This document shows, piece after piece, positions 38,000-50,800 of a DNA stretch of 64,000 bases. The notes beneath the pieces are model-generated. The model was not told the DNA's origin and ran no database searches. It was given only the letters and a program-made list of their open reading frames with translations. The translations under genes and the position numbers were made by a program. The stretch spans positions 4,424,501 through 4,488,500 of the forward strand of contig AP031356.1 of assembly GCA_037833965.1 (NCBI GenBank), in the 5' to 3' direction. The stretch is from Marchantia polymorpha subsp. ruderalis (Eukaryota; Streptophyta; Marchantiopsida; Marchantiales; Marchantiaceae). Numbering within the stretch: the first letter of the stretch is position 1; each line of letters begins with the position of its first letter.

Positions 38000-40640
38000 T
38001 AACCAAAAAAATTTGAAACATAAATTTTATGTTTTGAGTTAATGTAGATTTTGAAAAATGAAAGATATAATTCATATCAACTATATTAAAATAATTATCA
38101 TTGTGAATACTAAACAATATTGGCAATATCTAAACATGATTATTTCAAAAAGTAGATGGCAAAACTTTTTAATGAATGATACTCAAAATGCAAAACAGTT
38201 GAAGATTATGAGATCAATTTGTGAGCACAATTTAATATTTGACGTACAAAAAGAGAAATTTGACCAAAAAAATTAACAAGTGAATATTTGAGTAATTTGA
38301 ATAATCAATAGATGAAATTTTTTGAAAAGAATTCATAACGTAAAAGCAAGATAAAATAACAATAATTCTACTAAATTTTTTTTTCAAGCAGTTTGTAATG
38401 AAGATCAAGTTGATATCAATGATTAGTAAATTTTGAAAAAAGCGGCATGAAGGAATTGTTTAACAAATTTTGCTCTAAAACTTTGCTAAAGCATTTCAAG
38501 CAAAAGTAAAACACTTTTCTATTCATCTATTGAATTTTAAATCAAAAATTTTAAATACGATATAAATTTTTTCACAACATAAACTCTATTTTTTGTTAAT
38601 GTAGAAAATAAATCTTAAGATTTTAATTTTTTGAAAATTTTTATCTTTTCTTTGACTTGTTTTTTGTCTTTCAAATAATAAAGACAACTCTTGTATTTGA
38701 TAATTTTATTATCTTCTTTTTGAATCTTTGTGTTTGCAATGTCATTTTACCATACTTGAAATAATCCATGTGTAGAATGATGAAATAATATTCTTTTATA
38801 TTTTGTGCAAAAACCAAGGTCTATGTGAAATGAAATCAGACTGTTTAATCACAAAGATTACATTCAATGGAATCACATAAAAATATTTATACAAAAAACT
38901 TTGAGGATAATATTCCAGGATTTCAAACTTTAACTAAATTTCAAAACTTTGTCTACCTAAAAGATGAAACTAATTTTTTGTATAATAGCAAGCTTATAAA
39001 TTTATATGTTGTAATTTTAATAATTCTATTCATTTAAAACTCCAAAGATAATTACAAAAAAATTAACCTTGACTTTTGTGTGATTTGTTTTATATTATTA
39101 CTCATATTTGTTTCTATGTATTGATAAATTTTCCTTGAAAGTATACTAAAATAAATTTCTAATATAAAGCATCAAATGTATTAATTTAATATGATAAAGC
39201 TGTAATAAGACTATTTTCATAGAATTATGTTATCAATGATGAAATCAAAAGGATTTTATAATATATTTTTGGTATCATACTATTTGATTATATGTTAAAA
39301 TGATTAATTTTCACATGCTATTTTTTTTCTGGAAAAATAACATTCCAATTAATATAATATTAGAATATACATAATTTTTTCTAAATATTATTTCAATATA
39401 TTGAAATAAATAAACTTTGATTATTTTTTCATTAATATATCTTTCAAAAAAATAATCCTATTTTTGAAAATATTGAGTATAATTAGCTTTCACAAGAACA
39501 AATTTCAATATTTGTAATAATCATGATTGATAAATTTTGCATTTTATTGTGATTGCAAATCATATTTTGTAAATAATCATATTTATTTAATCATCATTTA
39601 CAAGATAATTTAAAATTTAAATCAGAATGAAAGCAAATTGGCTCAATTACTGATAACTATACTTTTATTGTTTGAACCAAGAATACACTTGGCCTAAAAA
39701 ATGTTGAATTTGAAGTAATTTAGAATTTTTGTCAGTCAAATGTTTTTACAATTTCAAGTGTATGATTAATCACCAACCATTTATAATGTGAAATCAAAGA
39801 TCAAGGTTTGAAATTGATTGGCAAGATGAATCAGTAAATATCTCATTTTGTACATTCAAAGTTGAAGAATAAATATGACTTCTTGAAAATCTTTCATTTT
39901 ATTATTTTCTTAAGAATTTCAATAAAAAAGTTAAGATTCACTGAAATTATTTTTTAATGATAAGCTTCGATTACCTAATGATGTTTAAACTTTTATATGC
40001 ATAATTCTAATAACAGTAATGGAGTTAATTCATGACTACAAACTTTGATGAAAATTTTGCTATTCTATGTAAGCTTTAAAAAATACTTAAGAATATTTTG
40101 ACTATTTTTGAATGATATATTGAAATTATTTTACTATTATATATACATTGCTTACAAATTATAGCATAAAATTATTTTTAATATCAACAAAAAAACTATA
40201 ATTAAAAATAAAATAAAATATGGTATTACAAATAAGGTTTGAAATACGTTAACGTTCCAATCCTCGAACATTCCATAATTTCTATGTTAGAACTAAATAT
40301 TTTGTAATCCATGTGAATTGATGAAGAAAAAAAAAGAAAAAAACTCTTCACAACAAGATATAAATTTTTTTGGTAAATCTTTCTTTTAAAGATTTTTTAG
40401 AGGAACAATCACTGTTCAGAAAAAAATAAAATTAGACTTTTTATAGATGAACATGATTACATAATCCTAAGGATTTGCAATGTAATTCAATCCTTAACAA
40501 AATCTTTTAATCAATCTCATATGTCGGACATGTATTCGAATAAATATAGATGTCTTTATTTGCTAAAACGAAACCTTTTCTAAAATTACTTTTGCTTTTT
40601 GTCGTATCGAAGAAGTGGTCAAATCCCATTTTGATGTCCA
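38000..40640. other. Extremely AT-rich block
   Basis: About 2.6 kb of sequence that is mostly A and T, with no open frame above about 72 codons and many TTTTGAAAA-like motifs. It may be decayed transposon DNA that has lost C and G by methyl-cytosine deamination. No element ends are visible. Confidence 0.5.
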
Positions 40641-40779
40641 TCAATAGGCAACATGCATCTAGTTTCGTCCCATTCTAGACTTGCTCCCTTGGAAGACATA
40701 CTGACACAATCTGACTATTTTTGGCCCCTCACCTCGTACGTGAAAGTACCTCCAAATTGCAAATTCAGACTGTTATTTC

Positions 40780-41185
40780 TCAAAATTGCAAACGGTCGAG
40801 ACAAGTAGCATAGCCAAAAGTCCCGCAAGCATGAAACCAAAGTGGATAAGATAATAATAAGATGGGAAAGAGCACTGAAGGTGATCGTTAGATGGTTAGG
40901 AGGCTGGTAAGTCAGACTGTTTGTTCTTAGAGGTGCAAATCGGGGGACAAGCACGAAGGGGTCCAAACTGGATAAGATGAGCGTGGAAATTCCGGCAGTC
41001 GGTTCTAAGACTGAGGTGAAAGTAGGGGACAAGTGTAACATGGGGAAAAGGATCGAAAGACTCATCGAGTCGGACGCAACCAACGTGGATAAGACGGGTG
41101 TCAGATCTTGAGGTGGTCGTTAGGACACTGGTAATTCAGACTGTTTTGTTCTAAGAGGTGCAAATGGGGGGACAAGTTACAAGTA
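40780..41185. repeat. Degenerate tandem repeat, ~118-bp unit / ~235-bp higher-order unit
   Basis: A CCAA.CTGGATAAGA-like motif recurs at about 40840, 40966 and 41080. A longer match (GGTGRTCGTTAG ... CAGACTGTTT ... AGAGGTGCAAAT) recurs at about 40880 and 41113. A GGGGACAAG motif punctuates the units. Confidence 0.6.
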
Positions 41186-43217
41186 AGCAAAAAGTAAAGG
41201 AAGACCGCCATTAAGTCGTCCCAGGATGCAATTTGACCGGTAGCTCTTAAAAGTGACATTCTTTTGTTTGCCGTCCGTCCACAAAACTATCTTCCCAGGG
41301 TCCAGGTTCCTATGTACTCAGAGGGAGAATTTCCCAGAACAAGACAAACTTGCCAGGGATCTGTATGTATTGAAAGATGCGTTCCAGGTTCCCGGGCCAG
41401 CTGGTACATTCTCGACAGCTGAATCTATGTTACTCATAAATATGTTTGCATTGAAGGCCACATTCAATTGAGTTCCGTATGAGTACGTCGTCTTCCCGAC
41501 GGTGGGTCCCTCTGTTGCAGGAATTGCGGCGTAATAATGCCCAATTTCCCATTGGTGTAAGTCGCCGAAATTTGATGCTTTGCTACGTGTGCTCTGCTCG
41601 CGTGTTGCAGTGTCACGCATTCTGACCTGTTCAGCTTCACTTGCAGGCTGAGACATCGTGCTGCCATACTCTGTGAGATTGTGTAGACCCGCCAGGCATG
41701 GCATCGCTGGTGCGGTGCCGTCGTATCAGAGCGTCTTCGGGATTCATTGGGATGCGAGGAGAAAGAACTGTCCGTAAGAGATGAACGAGGGAACTAGAGG
41801 ACATCAGAGATGAGTTCATCATTTCGTGCGAGGTTTGATTTAACAACACAGCAGCGTGCTTGGATTCGTTCGCCCTGGCATGACAGGCTGCACTGCCAGG
41901 GCAGGGCTGGGCTGGTCGACAAAACGGGTGTGAATTGCGTTGCCAAGTCCAAGTAGACAACTCTGCAACTTCTCTGCGCATCTGAGCCAAGCAATTTCCC
42001 CATTCGAGCGAACTGAATAACTGCCGCTGCCATGCCACGACCACTGCTCCAACTCGTAATTCGCTCTCATTGAACAACAAACACGTTGTCGGCTTGGGGG
42101 CTGACCGAGCACTCTCCATAACCGTCGTGAGAGATATACAAACACAGCAACATTACACTGACACGATCGCGAGTCCAACATAGACAACCATGCCTGACGA
42201 ACATATGGCTGATCGATCCAGTATGCGCTCATCGACAAAGCTTATAGCAGAAGAAGCAATAATCAAGGGCATGATGGGAGTCGATCGAGTCCACACTCGT
42301 GCTCAGAGCCGGAGACTGGAACAGATGAGAAAGAGCGTAGATAAAATCCCGTGGTCTTCACCACGGGAGTGTAGTGAGTAATTTATTCTCATCAATGGCG
42401 TTTTGAAATAGACAGAGGGAATGACGTTTGCTCTGCACAATTTGAACAAATGTGTAATCTCTAATGGTCTTTTAAGCGTACTTTCGTAGAAGCTGGTAAG
42501 TAGCTGTAACTCAACAGTGATGAGAAGAGATTCTTCTTCCTTCGATGACGATGGCTTCTCCTCTTCTCTCCTATGAAGATTTGTCGCAGATACAAAGAAG
42601 AATTTTAGTGGATGAGGGTGGTGGTGGCGGTGGTGGCGGCCGAGATGAAAACGAAGAGAGTGCGCCGCGACGGAATAACATTGTTGCTGCTGCTGCTGTA
42701 TTGGATCTCGTGAGTACACCACCGCCACCACCATCACCACCACCATGGCGGCGGCGGCGGCGGCCGGACGATGATTCTCGGCGCAATGCTTCTCCCTCCC
42801 TAACCAACCACCAGGTCACATCAATCACCTCGAGTATACTCGGTCACACTACGTGATTCCTAGCCGTGATGTCTGATCGGCACAATCCCGCAAGCTCTAA
42901 GGGTTTGCAAGCTATGGTTTCCGAGGTCGTTCCTTCACACACTCACGATTCCCGATGGGCTCGTATCGACAACCTGACAGACAAGAATGAATGGACATGA
43001 ATGTCAAGGAGCTCGAGCCTCCTCAAGATCCTCCTCCTCTGGCCCTGCGGCTGCGGATGCTGCTGCTGCTGCGGCTATGGCCGTGGTGTCCTCTGCAGCG
43101 ATACACATTTGACTCCAGAAAAAAAACTCAAGAGTGTGGGCGTGCATCGACTCGATCAATTCGCGCGGGGGGGTATACACAATTATAAAAGAAAGAGCGC
43201 AATCGACGACGGGAGCT
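41186..43217. other. Intergenic region 3' of the transporter gene
   Basis: No gene recognised. A minus-strand open frame at 41318-41704 is unremarkable. Low-complexity GGT/GGC and GCT runs lie at 42619-42640 and 42688-42765, and GCTGCTGCT at 43056-43070. A perfect 9-pair hairpin with a four-base loop sits at 42347-42368. A minus-strand AATAAA at 42387-42382 could serve the transporter transcript, about 830 bases past its stop. Confidence 0.4.
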
Positions 43218-44271
43218 CTAGTGAAAGCTGCTGGAGGACGAGGCGTCCTGCTCGAGCACGGCGCGGGGCACTTTGTTGTGGAGCAGCGAGTCGCCGCGCT
43301 TGCCGTAGAGCGCTTGGTAGACGCGGTACGTGCGCTTGATGAGGATGAGGTTGAGCACGACGCCGAAGATGCACACGGCGGTCATGATGAAGAAGGTGAG
43401 CTGGAAGCAGATGGCGCCCTCGCACACCAGGCTCTCGTCCGCCAACGGGCCGCGCGCGTACGCGCCCAACGCGCCGCTGCGCTGCTTCTCGGCCTCGGCG
43501 TCGTAGATGGGGCCGGCGATGAGCCCCGAGAAGACGAGCGACCCGATGGGCACCGCGATGGTCAGCACGTTGTACAGCGCCCCGAAGTTCTTGAGCCCGA
43601 AGAGCTCCGACGCCGTCGCCGGCACGATGGCCCAGTGGCACCCGTACCCGAATCCCACCAGCAGCGACGCTATGTACATCGACCCCGGCCACGCCATCGC
43701 GAACATCAGGTGCCCCACCGCCATCATCCCCTGCGCGCACGCCATCAAAATCGGCCTCGGCGCTGCGTAATCTCTGCATCCACCATACCACATCCATCCA
43801 CTCTTTCATTCAATTACTCATTCATTCAATCCTCATTCAATCAATCAATCAATCAATCAATAATTCATTCAATTAATCGATCCATCATCCATTAAATCCT
43901 CCTCCGTCGGTGACCACCAATTTCACAGGGCCAGACATTTCCTACAATTCCAGCTCCTCGACTGAAATTCCTCTCCAGTGCTGAATTCCGAAATCCGAAT
44001 GCCAAATTTTTCCGAGTTCGATTCCAGCGGGCAGGACTGCTGCTCTCGGAGCCGCTGTTCGTCGTCCCCGCAGCCGAGAGAGCTGCGCGATGCCCCGGCG
44101 GCGGGATTCCAGGGAATTCCAGAGCAAAGTAGAAGATTGTTTCCGCTTCCCGTGCACGAGCTCTCCGCGCGCATCGATTCATGACTCGAGGGCATGGGCG
44201 GAAGTCCGCTATGGCGACATTGGATTGGATTGGATTGGCCCGTCGGGCGACGATAGCAAGACATGAATGAA

Positions 44272-44327
<56 letters not shown>

Positions 44328-46022
44328 ACCGGGCGACGATCTCTGAGGCATAGCCGGCTCCGAGCCGACCCAAGAAGCTCCAAATGCTGATGAGGGAGAC
44401 GAAAATGTGTGCGTTGAGGAAGCCCTGAGCTTCGCCCATTTGGCCCAGATTGTCGATGGCGGTGATGCCAGTGCCGGCGCCGCAGACGAGGGCCACGAAC
44501 ATGAGCCAGAAGTCGGCCTTGATGAGCGCCTGCGCCAGCGTGAAGTCCTGCCCTCTTCTGGGTCCTCTCTTGCGCTTGACCTTGACGGCGCCCTCGGCCA
44601 CGGCCTTGTACAGCCTGGAGCTCATGCGCGCCAATTGCTCGTGGCGCGCTCGCTCTGAGACTTCTGGCCTCATCTTCTCGTCTTCCATTTCACTGAATTC
44701 GATGAAATCCCCGGACGGCGGCGGGTAGTATGTAATGGTCGGCTTGATGGCTTTGGGATACTCATTCTTGATTTCGCGGCCACTCGGGGTTCTCTCTGGA
44801 GGCGCAGGGGCCAACAATGGCGCTTTGATGTTGTAGTCGTTCTCGATGTCGGATTGGGGTTTCTTGGGGTCCACAACGAAGACCTGATAGAAGGGCACGA
44901 TCAGAGGAATGAAGAGCAGTAACAACAAGCCGAATGCGAATCCGACTTGCACGTAGTGGTTCACGGACAGGAAATCGTGCACGATCATGGCGCCCATGAG
45001 GTAGGCGGCGATGACGAGACAGACGCTGTATATGACATTGAAATTCTTGTCATCCTCCTTGATGATGGATACGACCTGCGGGATGGGGCGGACGATCAAG
45101 AGCGTGAACAGAGCCACCATGGACGGCCCCGTGGCCACGAGAAAGATGAACTTGGCTTGGTCGGGCGCATAGAACGACGTGTACAGCTGCGTGAAGATCG
45201 CTCCGCTCAGCCCTGTGAATCCCTTCAAAATTCCTACGATTCCTCCTCGATTCTGAGGGAAGTTGCGCACGCATGCCACCAGCGCTCCCGTGTTGAAGAA
45301 TGTCTCTCCGTTCGTAGCCACCATCATAATTAAGCACATCTGCGCATCCCGTCCAACCAATTCCCCATTCCATGCCTCCATCAGTCCCTATCTCTGGCTG
45401 CTCTTCGACCAGACATCCCTACCCACGACATGCATTTCCAAAGATCTATCGAAACATGCCTCGCTCAGCTCCCCATGCTCTACGATTCGGTCATGAGCAG
45501 CACTGAACGAATTGGAAAGTGGTTGCAATCAAGGCCATACATAAGCTTCAATTCCGAATGCTAATCAGGGATACTTGAGATATCGAATGGATGAATGAAT
45601 GACAGACTGACACTCTACTTATTGTCGAAGCTGATGAATATTGAGAGAGGAGGCAAGAGGGGAAGGATTGGAGGAGGAGAGGAAAAAATACTCACAGCCC
45701 AGAGAGGAACGGGGGGCAGCTGCTTGGTGACGATGAGCCAAATCGACCCATAGCCGATGAGATTGACCAGAGCGCCGCAAATGAAGAGACCCCATATGGG
45801 GACAAGATCACACAGAGTGCCGGCGAGCAGGCCTACACTGTCTCCGATGTCCTTGGCGACTCCCAGGCGACTAATGCCCTTCTGGTCGAATCCCAGAACG
45901 CTTTTAATGATGGGCGAGTAACTTCCGAAGGCATAGCCTACTCCGGAGCACGACTGTATCCATATGGAGAACGCCAGCACCAGCCATTTGTTCTTGTACA
46001 GGCGTTGCCATGCCTCTCCCAT
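43218..46022 (-). CDS. Nodulin-like / NFD4-type major facilitator superfamily transporter, complete, 3 exons, 630 aa
   Basis: Predicted multi-pass membrane transporter; the substrate is unknown. Minus-strand exons are 46022-45696, 45339-44330 and 43773-43218, with intron phases 0 and 2, GT-AG boundaries and a TAG stop. The N-terminal half is the Nodulin-like domain (WLVLAFSIWIQSCSGVGYAFG as the first membrane segment, then DIGDSVGLLAGTLCD, CLIMMVATNGETFFNTGAL and GIVGILKGFTGLSGAIFTQ). Residues 266-385 or so form a hydrophilic central loop rich in Pro and charge, ending in a basic KVKRKRGPRR run. The C-terminal half (ALIKADFWLMF onward) has six further membrane segments with the family's IDNLGQMGEAQG and LFGLKNFGALYNVL motifs. 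Length is close to plant homologues (about 560-600 aa). Nothing is broken. The closest named plant protein is NFD4, but most family members have no proven substrate, so I give no symbol. Confidence 0.95.
44275..44325. repeat. (GA)n microsatellite abutting a 5' splice site
   Basis: About 25 GA repeats on the plus strand. On the transcribed strand this is a (TC)n run that begins four bases after the GT of the second intron of the transporter gene (CG|GTAAC then TC repeats). Confidence 0.95.
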
Positions 46023-46047
46023 CGTCTGAACCCACCACTACAACCGC

Positions 46048-46071
46048 CAGCAGCAGCAGCAGCAGCAGCAG
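46048..46071. repeat. (CAG)8 / (CTG)8 in the transporter 5' leader
   Basis: Eight CAG repeats on the plus strand. In the sense (minus) direction it is (CTG)8 and ends about 26 bases before the start codon. Confidence 0.9.
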
Positions 46072-48500
46072 AAGCGACCTGGTGCCTGTCAGATGGATCT
46101 GTGGTTGAAGAATAAGAAGAAGAAGAAGAATAGCCCAGCTCTTGCTTGCCGGCTTTGTTGCGTGATATGACAGTCGAGCGGGAGCTCTAGAACATCTCTG
46201 CTACCTCCGGTGGAGACGAGAAGAGATGGTGGAGTGAGTCACTGCTGAATTCCTGAAAGTATGGTTCTACGGAACCTATGTGCAGAAAGGAGTCATTTCG
46301 CCTCTATGATTCTGCCAGCAAGTAGGAATGGTATGGGAGACCTGCTGATCGATGGATAAAGCACGAATTGGTTCCGGTCCTCTAGGTAGACTACTAATTC
46401 GCACGACAGACACACAGACTCGGACAGCGAGACCGGTTGGATTCCCGAGAAGAATCTCGACGCAATCTCACGCAGTGCTGTGTGTTCTCGAGATGTTGCC
46501 TTGAGAATGCTGAGATAGTAGTACCTGCTCTTCAATCTCCAGCTCCTTCGCCTAAAGGCGCATCAGCGATGGCACAACGAGCAAACCGAGAGAGAGAGAG
46601 GCTTGACAACTGCTGCGAACCGCCTAATAATCTGTATGGTAGAAACCGGGTCAGAGAGTCCCAAGGATTGCTTGTGCTAAAGTAGAACACAAGCTTTGGC
46701 CCCGAGTGGAAGAGTAATTATGTGCTCAACAGGAGCCTCGAGAGCTCGAGGAGAGATGATGTTGCGAGTGCCAGTGACCGCACTCCCGCAGCCTCAGGAC
46801 GTGCCTGCACTGCCCGTGGTTGCTGTGATGTGCTGTGGTGCGCACTCTTCTCTGGTCGATCTGCGACTGGAGCACTCCTCCGCTACTTCAGAAGCCCAGG
46901 CAGGCAGGCAGGCTCTGCGCAAGGCAGGCCGAATCTGATCTGTGTTCGTTGCTTTCTGTCTAATTTAATCTCAATCTATCAACCACTCATGAGCCAACAA
47001 CAGGACCACCCACCGCAAAAAATAACACCAACAACAACAACAACAACAAGCGCAAGAACTCCAACAGCATCAGCTGCTGCTGCAGTGCAGTGCCCTCAAG
47101 CTCTAGCCAGAGAGAGAGGGAGGGAGAGCGCGCGAAGGACAGGACACGCAGGGGCCAGGGGTAGCTCGCATCTGATGATGATGACGATGGTGATGGTGAT
47201 GCTGCGCGGACGGATAGTACACGAATGAACCAATCAAGCAATCAAATGCTCATAAACTTCTGAAGAATCTCTTTTCTTTTCTGTGATTCAACAGGGACCC
47301 TTATGCACACAATCAAGACAACTCTTAACGACGCTTAGCGGGTATAGCTGTACACAAGATTACTGTACGAGAAACCACTGCAGGTCTGACATACACTGCA
47401 CGATCATCATAGCCTCGGTTGAGCTCGGCTCAAAACACTCTCCTCCCCTCCCCTCTCCTCTCCTCTCCTCTCCTGCTCTCCCCTCCCCTTCCCTTCCCTC
47501 TCCTCTCCTCTCCCAAGCTCAGCCCCGATTACCCCACTCCTACAAACTCCGGTTCCCAGTTCAATCCGATCTTCCGGTCGGGAGTGGATCTGTACTCCTA
47601 AACTCTGCACCGGGAAAAGTACATCTAGATACTATCTTCTCCACACCATCTCCTTTTGCCCACCCCACCCTCTGGCCCAAACCCCTCTGGCGCTTTACTG
47701 GCGCGAGTCTGCGTATCAATAGTTGAGGCAATCGATGGCTCGCATCACATCACATACCGCTCACTCACTGTTACTGTACGATCTTCCCTCCTCTCTGCTG
47801 CTGCAAGCTACACTGGTGCTGGTGCTGGTGTTGCGCTGAGCTTGGCCTGGCTTGGCTTGGCTTGGCTTGGGCCTTTTTAGACCGCACTGAGGAGGACCTG
47901 GCAAGGCTGAAGCTTGGGCATCCATCGACGGCCTGTACCGATCCAGCCAGCCGCACACAGAGCCAGAGTCACTGCGCCGGCTTCTTATGGACGCCCGCCC
48001 GCCCGGTGCCTTCTGGCCTCCTCCTCCTCCTGCTCCTCCTCCTCCCCCTGCTTCGTTCGAGACCCTTTGGCCTCCTCTCCTCGCACATGAGACATGTTTG
48101 CCCTCTCTGCCTGATGATGTCCCACTTTCCGTTTCGGTCAGGACTCGGCGAGTCCGAGGCCCTTCTTCCTTCCTTCCTTCCTTCCGTCTCTGCGTCCATG
48201 GGGCAGTCAACGTTCGTGGGGGGCTTCTCAATACTCGATTCTCTGCGTCTTCTGCATCTTGCAGCGAGTATTAATTACATTACCAGAGTTTCCAAAGAGA
48301 CCCTTCTCCCTGGCACCAATTTCGACCGTCGAATCTGTGCTCGAGAATTGCTTCTTCGCAGTGCAACTGAATATTTTGCAAGTGTGGTTTAGATTCGCCG
48401 ACCTATGAAAAAGACGCCTACTGGACCTCGAAATATGAATTTCTCGGCGTTCTTGTGCGAGCCATTAGATTCTACTGTCTCTAGAATATGAACGGCTTTT
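46072..48500 (-). promoter_or_regulatory. Putative promoter/leader region of the transporter gene
   Basis: No gene is recognised here. Reading upstream from the transporter start, there is an AAC run near 47030-47050, a tract at 47437-47514 that is nearly pure purine on the sense strand, a CCAAG run at 47871-47841, and a GGAAG run at 48185-48165. The region is richer in G and C than its flanks. The same classes of repeat, in the same order, precede the PP2C gene. Confidence 0.45.
47437..47514 (-). repeat. (GAGGGGA)-type purine tract on the transporter sense strand
   Basis: 78 bases of CTCCC/CTCTC on the plus strand interrupted by a single G, about 1.4-1.5 kb upstream of the transporter start. 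Confidence 0.9.
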
Positions 48501-49179
48501 ACACTCGTCTTTTACGTTACATGTCCGACAATAAAATAAAATACCACAAAATCTGAGACGTCTATTCCGTCCTTCCTCCAGATTGTGCTTCTCCCTCTTT
48601 CACTCTTACTTGGTTGCATCATTACGTGGTTCCCTTTCACTTCCGTCCTTGTGGGCACGTAAGTCTCTTTTACTACATCCTAGCAACTACCGCCAAAGCC
48701 TTACCTTTACCAAAGCATTACCTTCTTCTAAGCCTGAAGTGAACCCTTCACTTTCTACAGGTCGTATGAAGTAAAATATTCTCCATATTTCTCTACGTTA
48801 AGAGTGCAAGGCATTTTATTATTACATGTGTAGTTCTGTGTGCTACCGGTCCTCGATGCAGTAGTCAGCCCAGATTTTTCATTCTTTAATCAATCAGGAG
48901 ATCGTATAGATATTTCTTTTGTTTTTTAATGTATTTTTTTTCGTTTATATTCAATATATAGGCCAAAAGTGCATTTTGATGGGAGGAAACTTTGATCTGA
49001 GAACCGGTGAAGATGAGCCCTCTTCTTTGTGGTTCCGTTGTTGGATTTCCCATCGTTTTTTGCTATCCATCTAAATACCAAATTGGTTCCGTTATTGGAT
49101 GAGGTATTCAAGAATTTTGTGTGTGGCGTGCTTTTGGACCTCCCAGCTGTAAATGTATGCTAATACTAAGTTCACAACT
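48501..49179. other. Intergenic region, no gene recognised
   Basis: AT-leaning DNA with short frames only. A plus-strand frame at 48583-48774 has no known motif, though given the neighbouring plastid fragment some of it could be organellar too. Confidence 0.3.
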
Positions 49180-49311
49180 GCGACAAAATTTATTTTGTAT
49201 ATTTCAGCTGGGTCTCTTTTTATTTTAATAGGGGAACTAAATATGGCATTTTATAATTCTAATGAATTTACTTTCGATTTTCAGCTTTTAATTAATAAAA
49301 AATATGCTTTA
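49180..49311 (+). pseudogene. Plastid ndhD fragment in nuclear DNA (NUPT)
   Basis: 44 uninterrupted codons read ATKFILYISAGSLFILIG and then MAFYNSNEFTFDFQLLINKK, which matches a membrane segment and following loop of NdhD, chain 4 of the plastid NAD(P)H dehydrogenase complex, as I remember it from bryophytes. The match stops abruptly on both sides and the rest of the gene (about 500 codons) is absent. It therefore looks like a small piece of transferred plastid DNA that cannot function. Identification is from memory, not from alignment. Confidence 0.65.
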
Positions 49312-50150
49312 GGCGAAACTCTCTGTGAGCTGAGACGGAAGGTGGACTTCGTAACTGGACAGCACTAGCGGTCTGAATTCCTCATCACAGCTACAAGACC
49401 AAAAAATACCAAAGTAAATAAAGAAGTTGAAACTGGCCACAACCTCAAAGCAGGTCCTCTGGCAGTGTCTTTCCTGGGCTGGACCTGACACTGAGTCGTG
49501 CAGCTCTGCAGGTCACCTTCATTTGGTAGAACCCAACAGTTCAAACCTGAAAACCCCTTCACCGTACGAGCGACCAGAAGATATTCACAGCTAATCGAAT
49601 CACCTTTTGCTCTTTTTTTCCTCGAATTTTTTCAGCTGCCTCTGATGCACAGTCAGTACATTACGTGTTATGGTCAAAGCAATTGACTTCTGTAGCCTTT
49701 TATACCCCTACTCCGCTAGGCTCTCTCTCTCTCTCCTTTTCCTTTATTGAAAGGGAGAAAACAATGGACTCGAACTTTCCATTTGTGTCACTTCAACTTG
49801 TCGTTTTTTGGATTCCCTTTACTGCATCAGTGCAACTTACTGCGTGCTTTTCAGGTACGCACCACAAATCCTTCGATTTTTTGGCCACTCGTATTGATAG
49901 TGTATGGGCCGAGGCAAAAATAGTTGAACATGCTTTCCCATCCCCATTTCTTAAGTCCCATTCACATGATTCACAATCATTGATTTTGATATCTTCAAAC
50001 TCCCAAAAAAATCTATTTTACAATACCAAAAAAGCAAGATGATAGCTATGAAGAGACAATTATGCTTAGTGGATCCAAGAAATGGATGTAATGGAAAATA
50101 CAAGAAGATGGGAAGATCTAATGAAGTTAAAGAAGTGACAAATTTAATAA
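49312..50150. other. Intergenic region, no gene recognised
   Basis: No family resemblance in any frame. A CTCTCT run lies at 49722-49735. Confidence 0.35.
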
Positions 50151-50160
50151 CAAATTATAG

Positions 50161-50756
50161 GAGATATTAACTTGATGGTACCCCATTGGAAACTAAACTG
50201 TTTAATGGGATACTTTAAGTTTTGTTTTACCTAATGGTACCCCACCGAAGGCACACATCATGCATTTTATTGTATCAACACACAGTGCAGGTAGTGGAAC
50301 TGTGACAGCGAGACTGAACTCTTCCATCATTTAATCTCCCAAATTTACACTGAGTGCAATCGGACCCCGACACTTCTTTGTCTGAAACTTCCCCGTAGCA
50401 TCAAAATTTGTAAAATTACCTGACAATGGAATTCACAAGTACTCCACTTCACTCCTTGTGAATTTACTTCACAGATTACACATGTCCGCTGTTGCTCACC
50501 GAGTCGAATTTCCGACAGCTCAAAACTGAATACCTATGTGCCCTTGTGATAATGTTTGTCACAGTTCATCATTCTATAATTTGCGGTTGCAAAGAATCAC
50601 TAAAGTTTGCGTATGATGCAAGCTTTAGTGTACAAGAACATCTTGTAGAAGTTCTCGATGGTTTGACTCCGATGGTATCCCATCGGATAAAATGAAACTA
50701 GATGGGTTCCATCAAGCAGTTTAGGTTCCGATAGAGTCCCATCAAGTAAATAACTC
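50161..50756. mobile_element. Non-autonomous long-TIR DNA transposon, family member B
   Basis: The ends 50161-50240 and 50680-50756 are imperfect inverted repeats with three TTGATGGGAC-like boxes each (for example CTTGATGGTACC at the left and GTCCCATCAAG at the right). Both termini begin GAG on the inward strand. Flanking 10-base sequences CAAATTATAG (50151-50160) and CAAGTTATAA (50757-50766) agree at 8 of 10 positions and look like an aged target duplication. There is no coding capacity. Its interior is unrelated to that of member A. Confidence 0.8.
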
Positions 50757-50800
50757 CAAGTTATAACATATATTTTAAAATATCTTCATGCGATATATAC

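Noticed and set aside
43134-43895. 253-codon plus-strand frame
   Set aside because: It is the antisense shadow of the last exon of the transporter gene, kept open by high GC.
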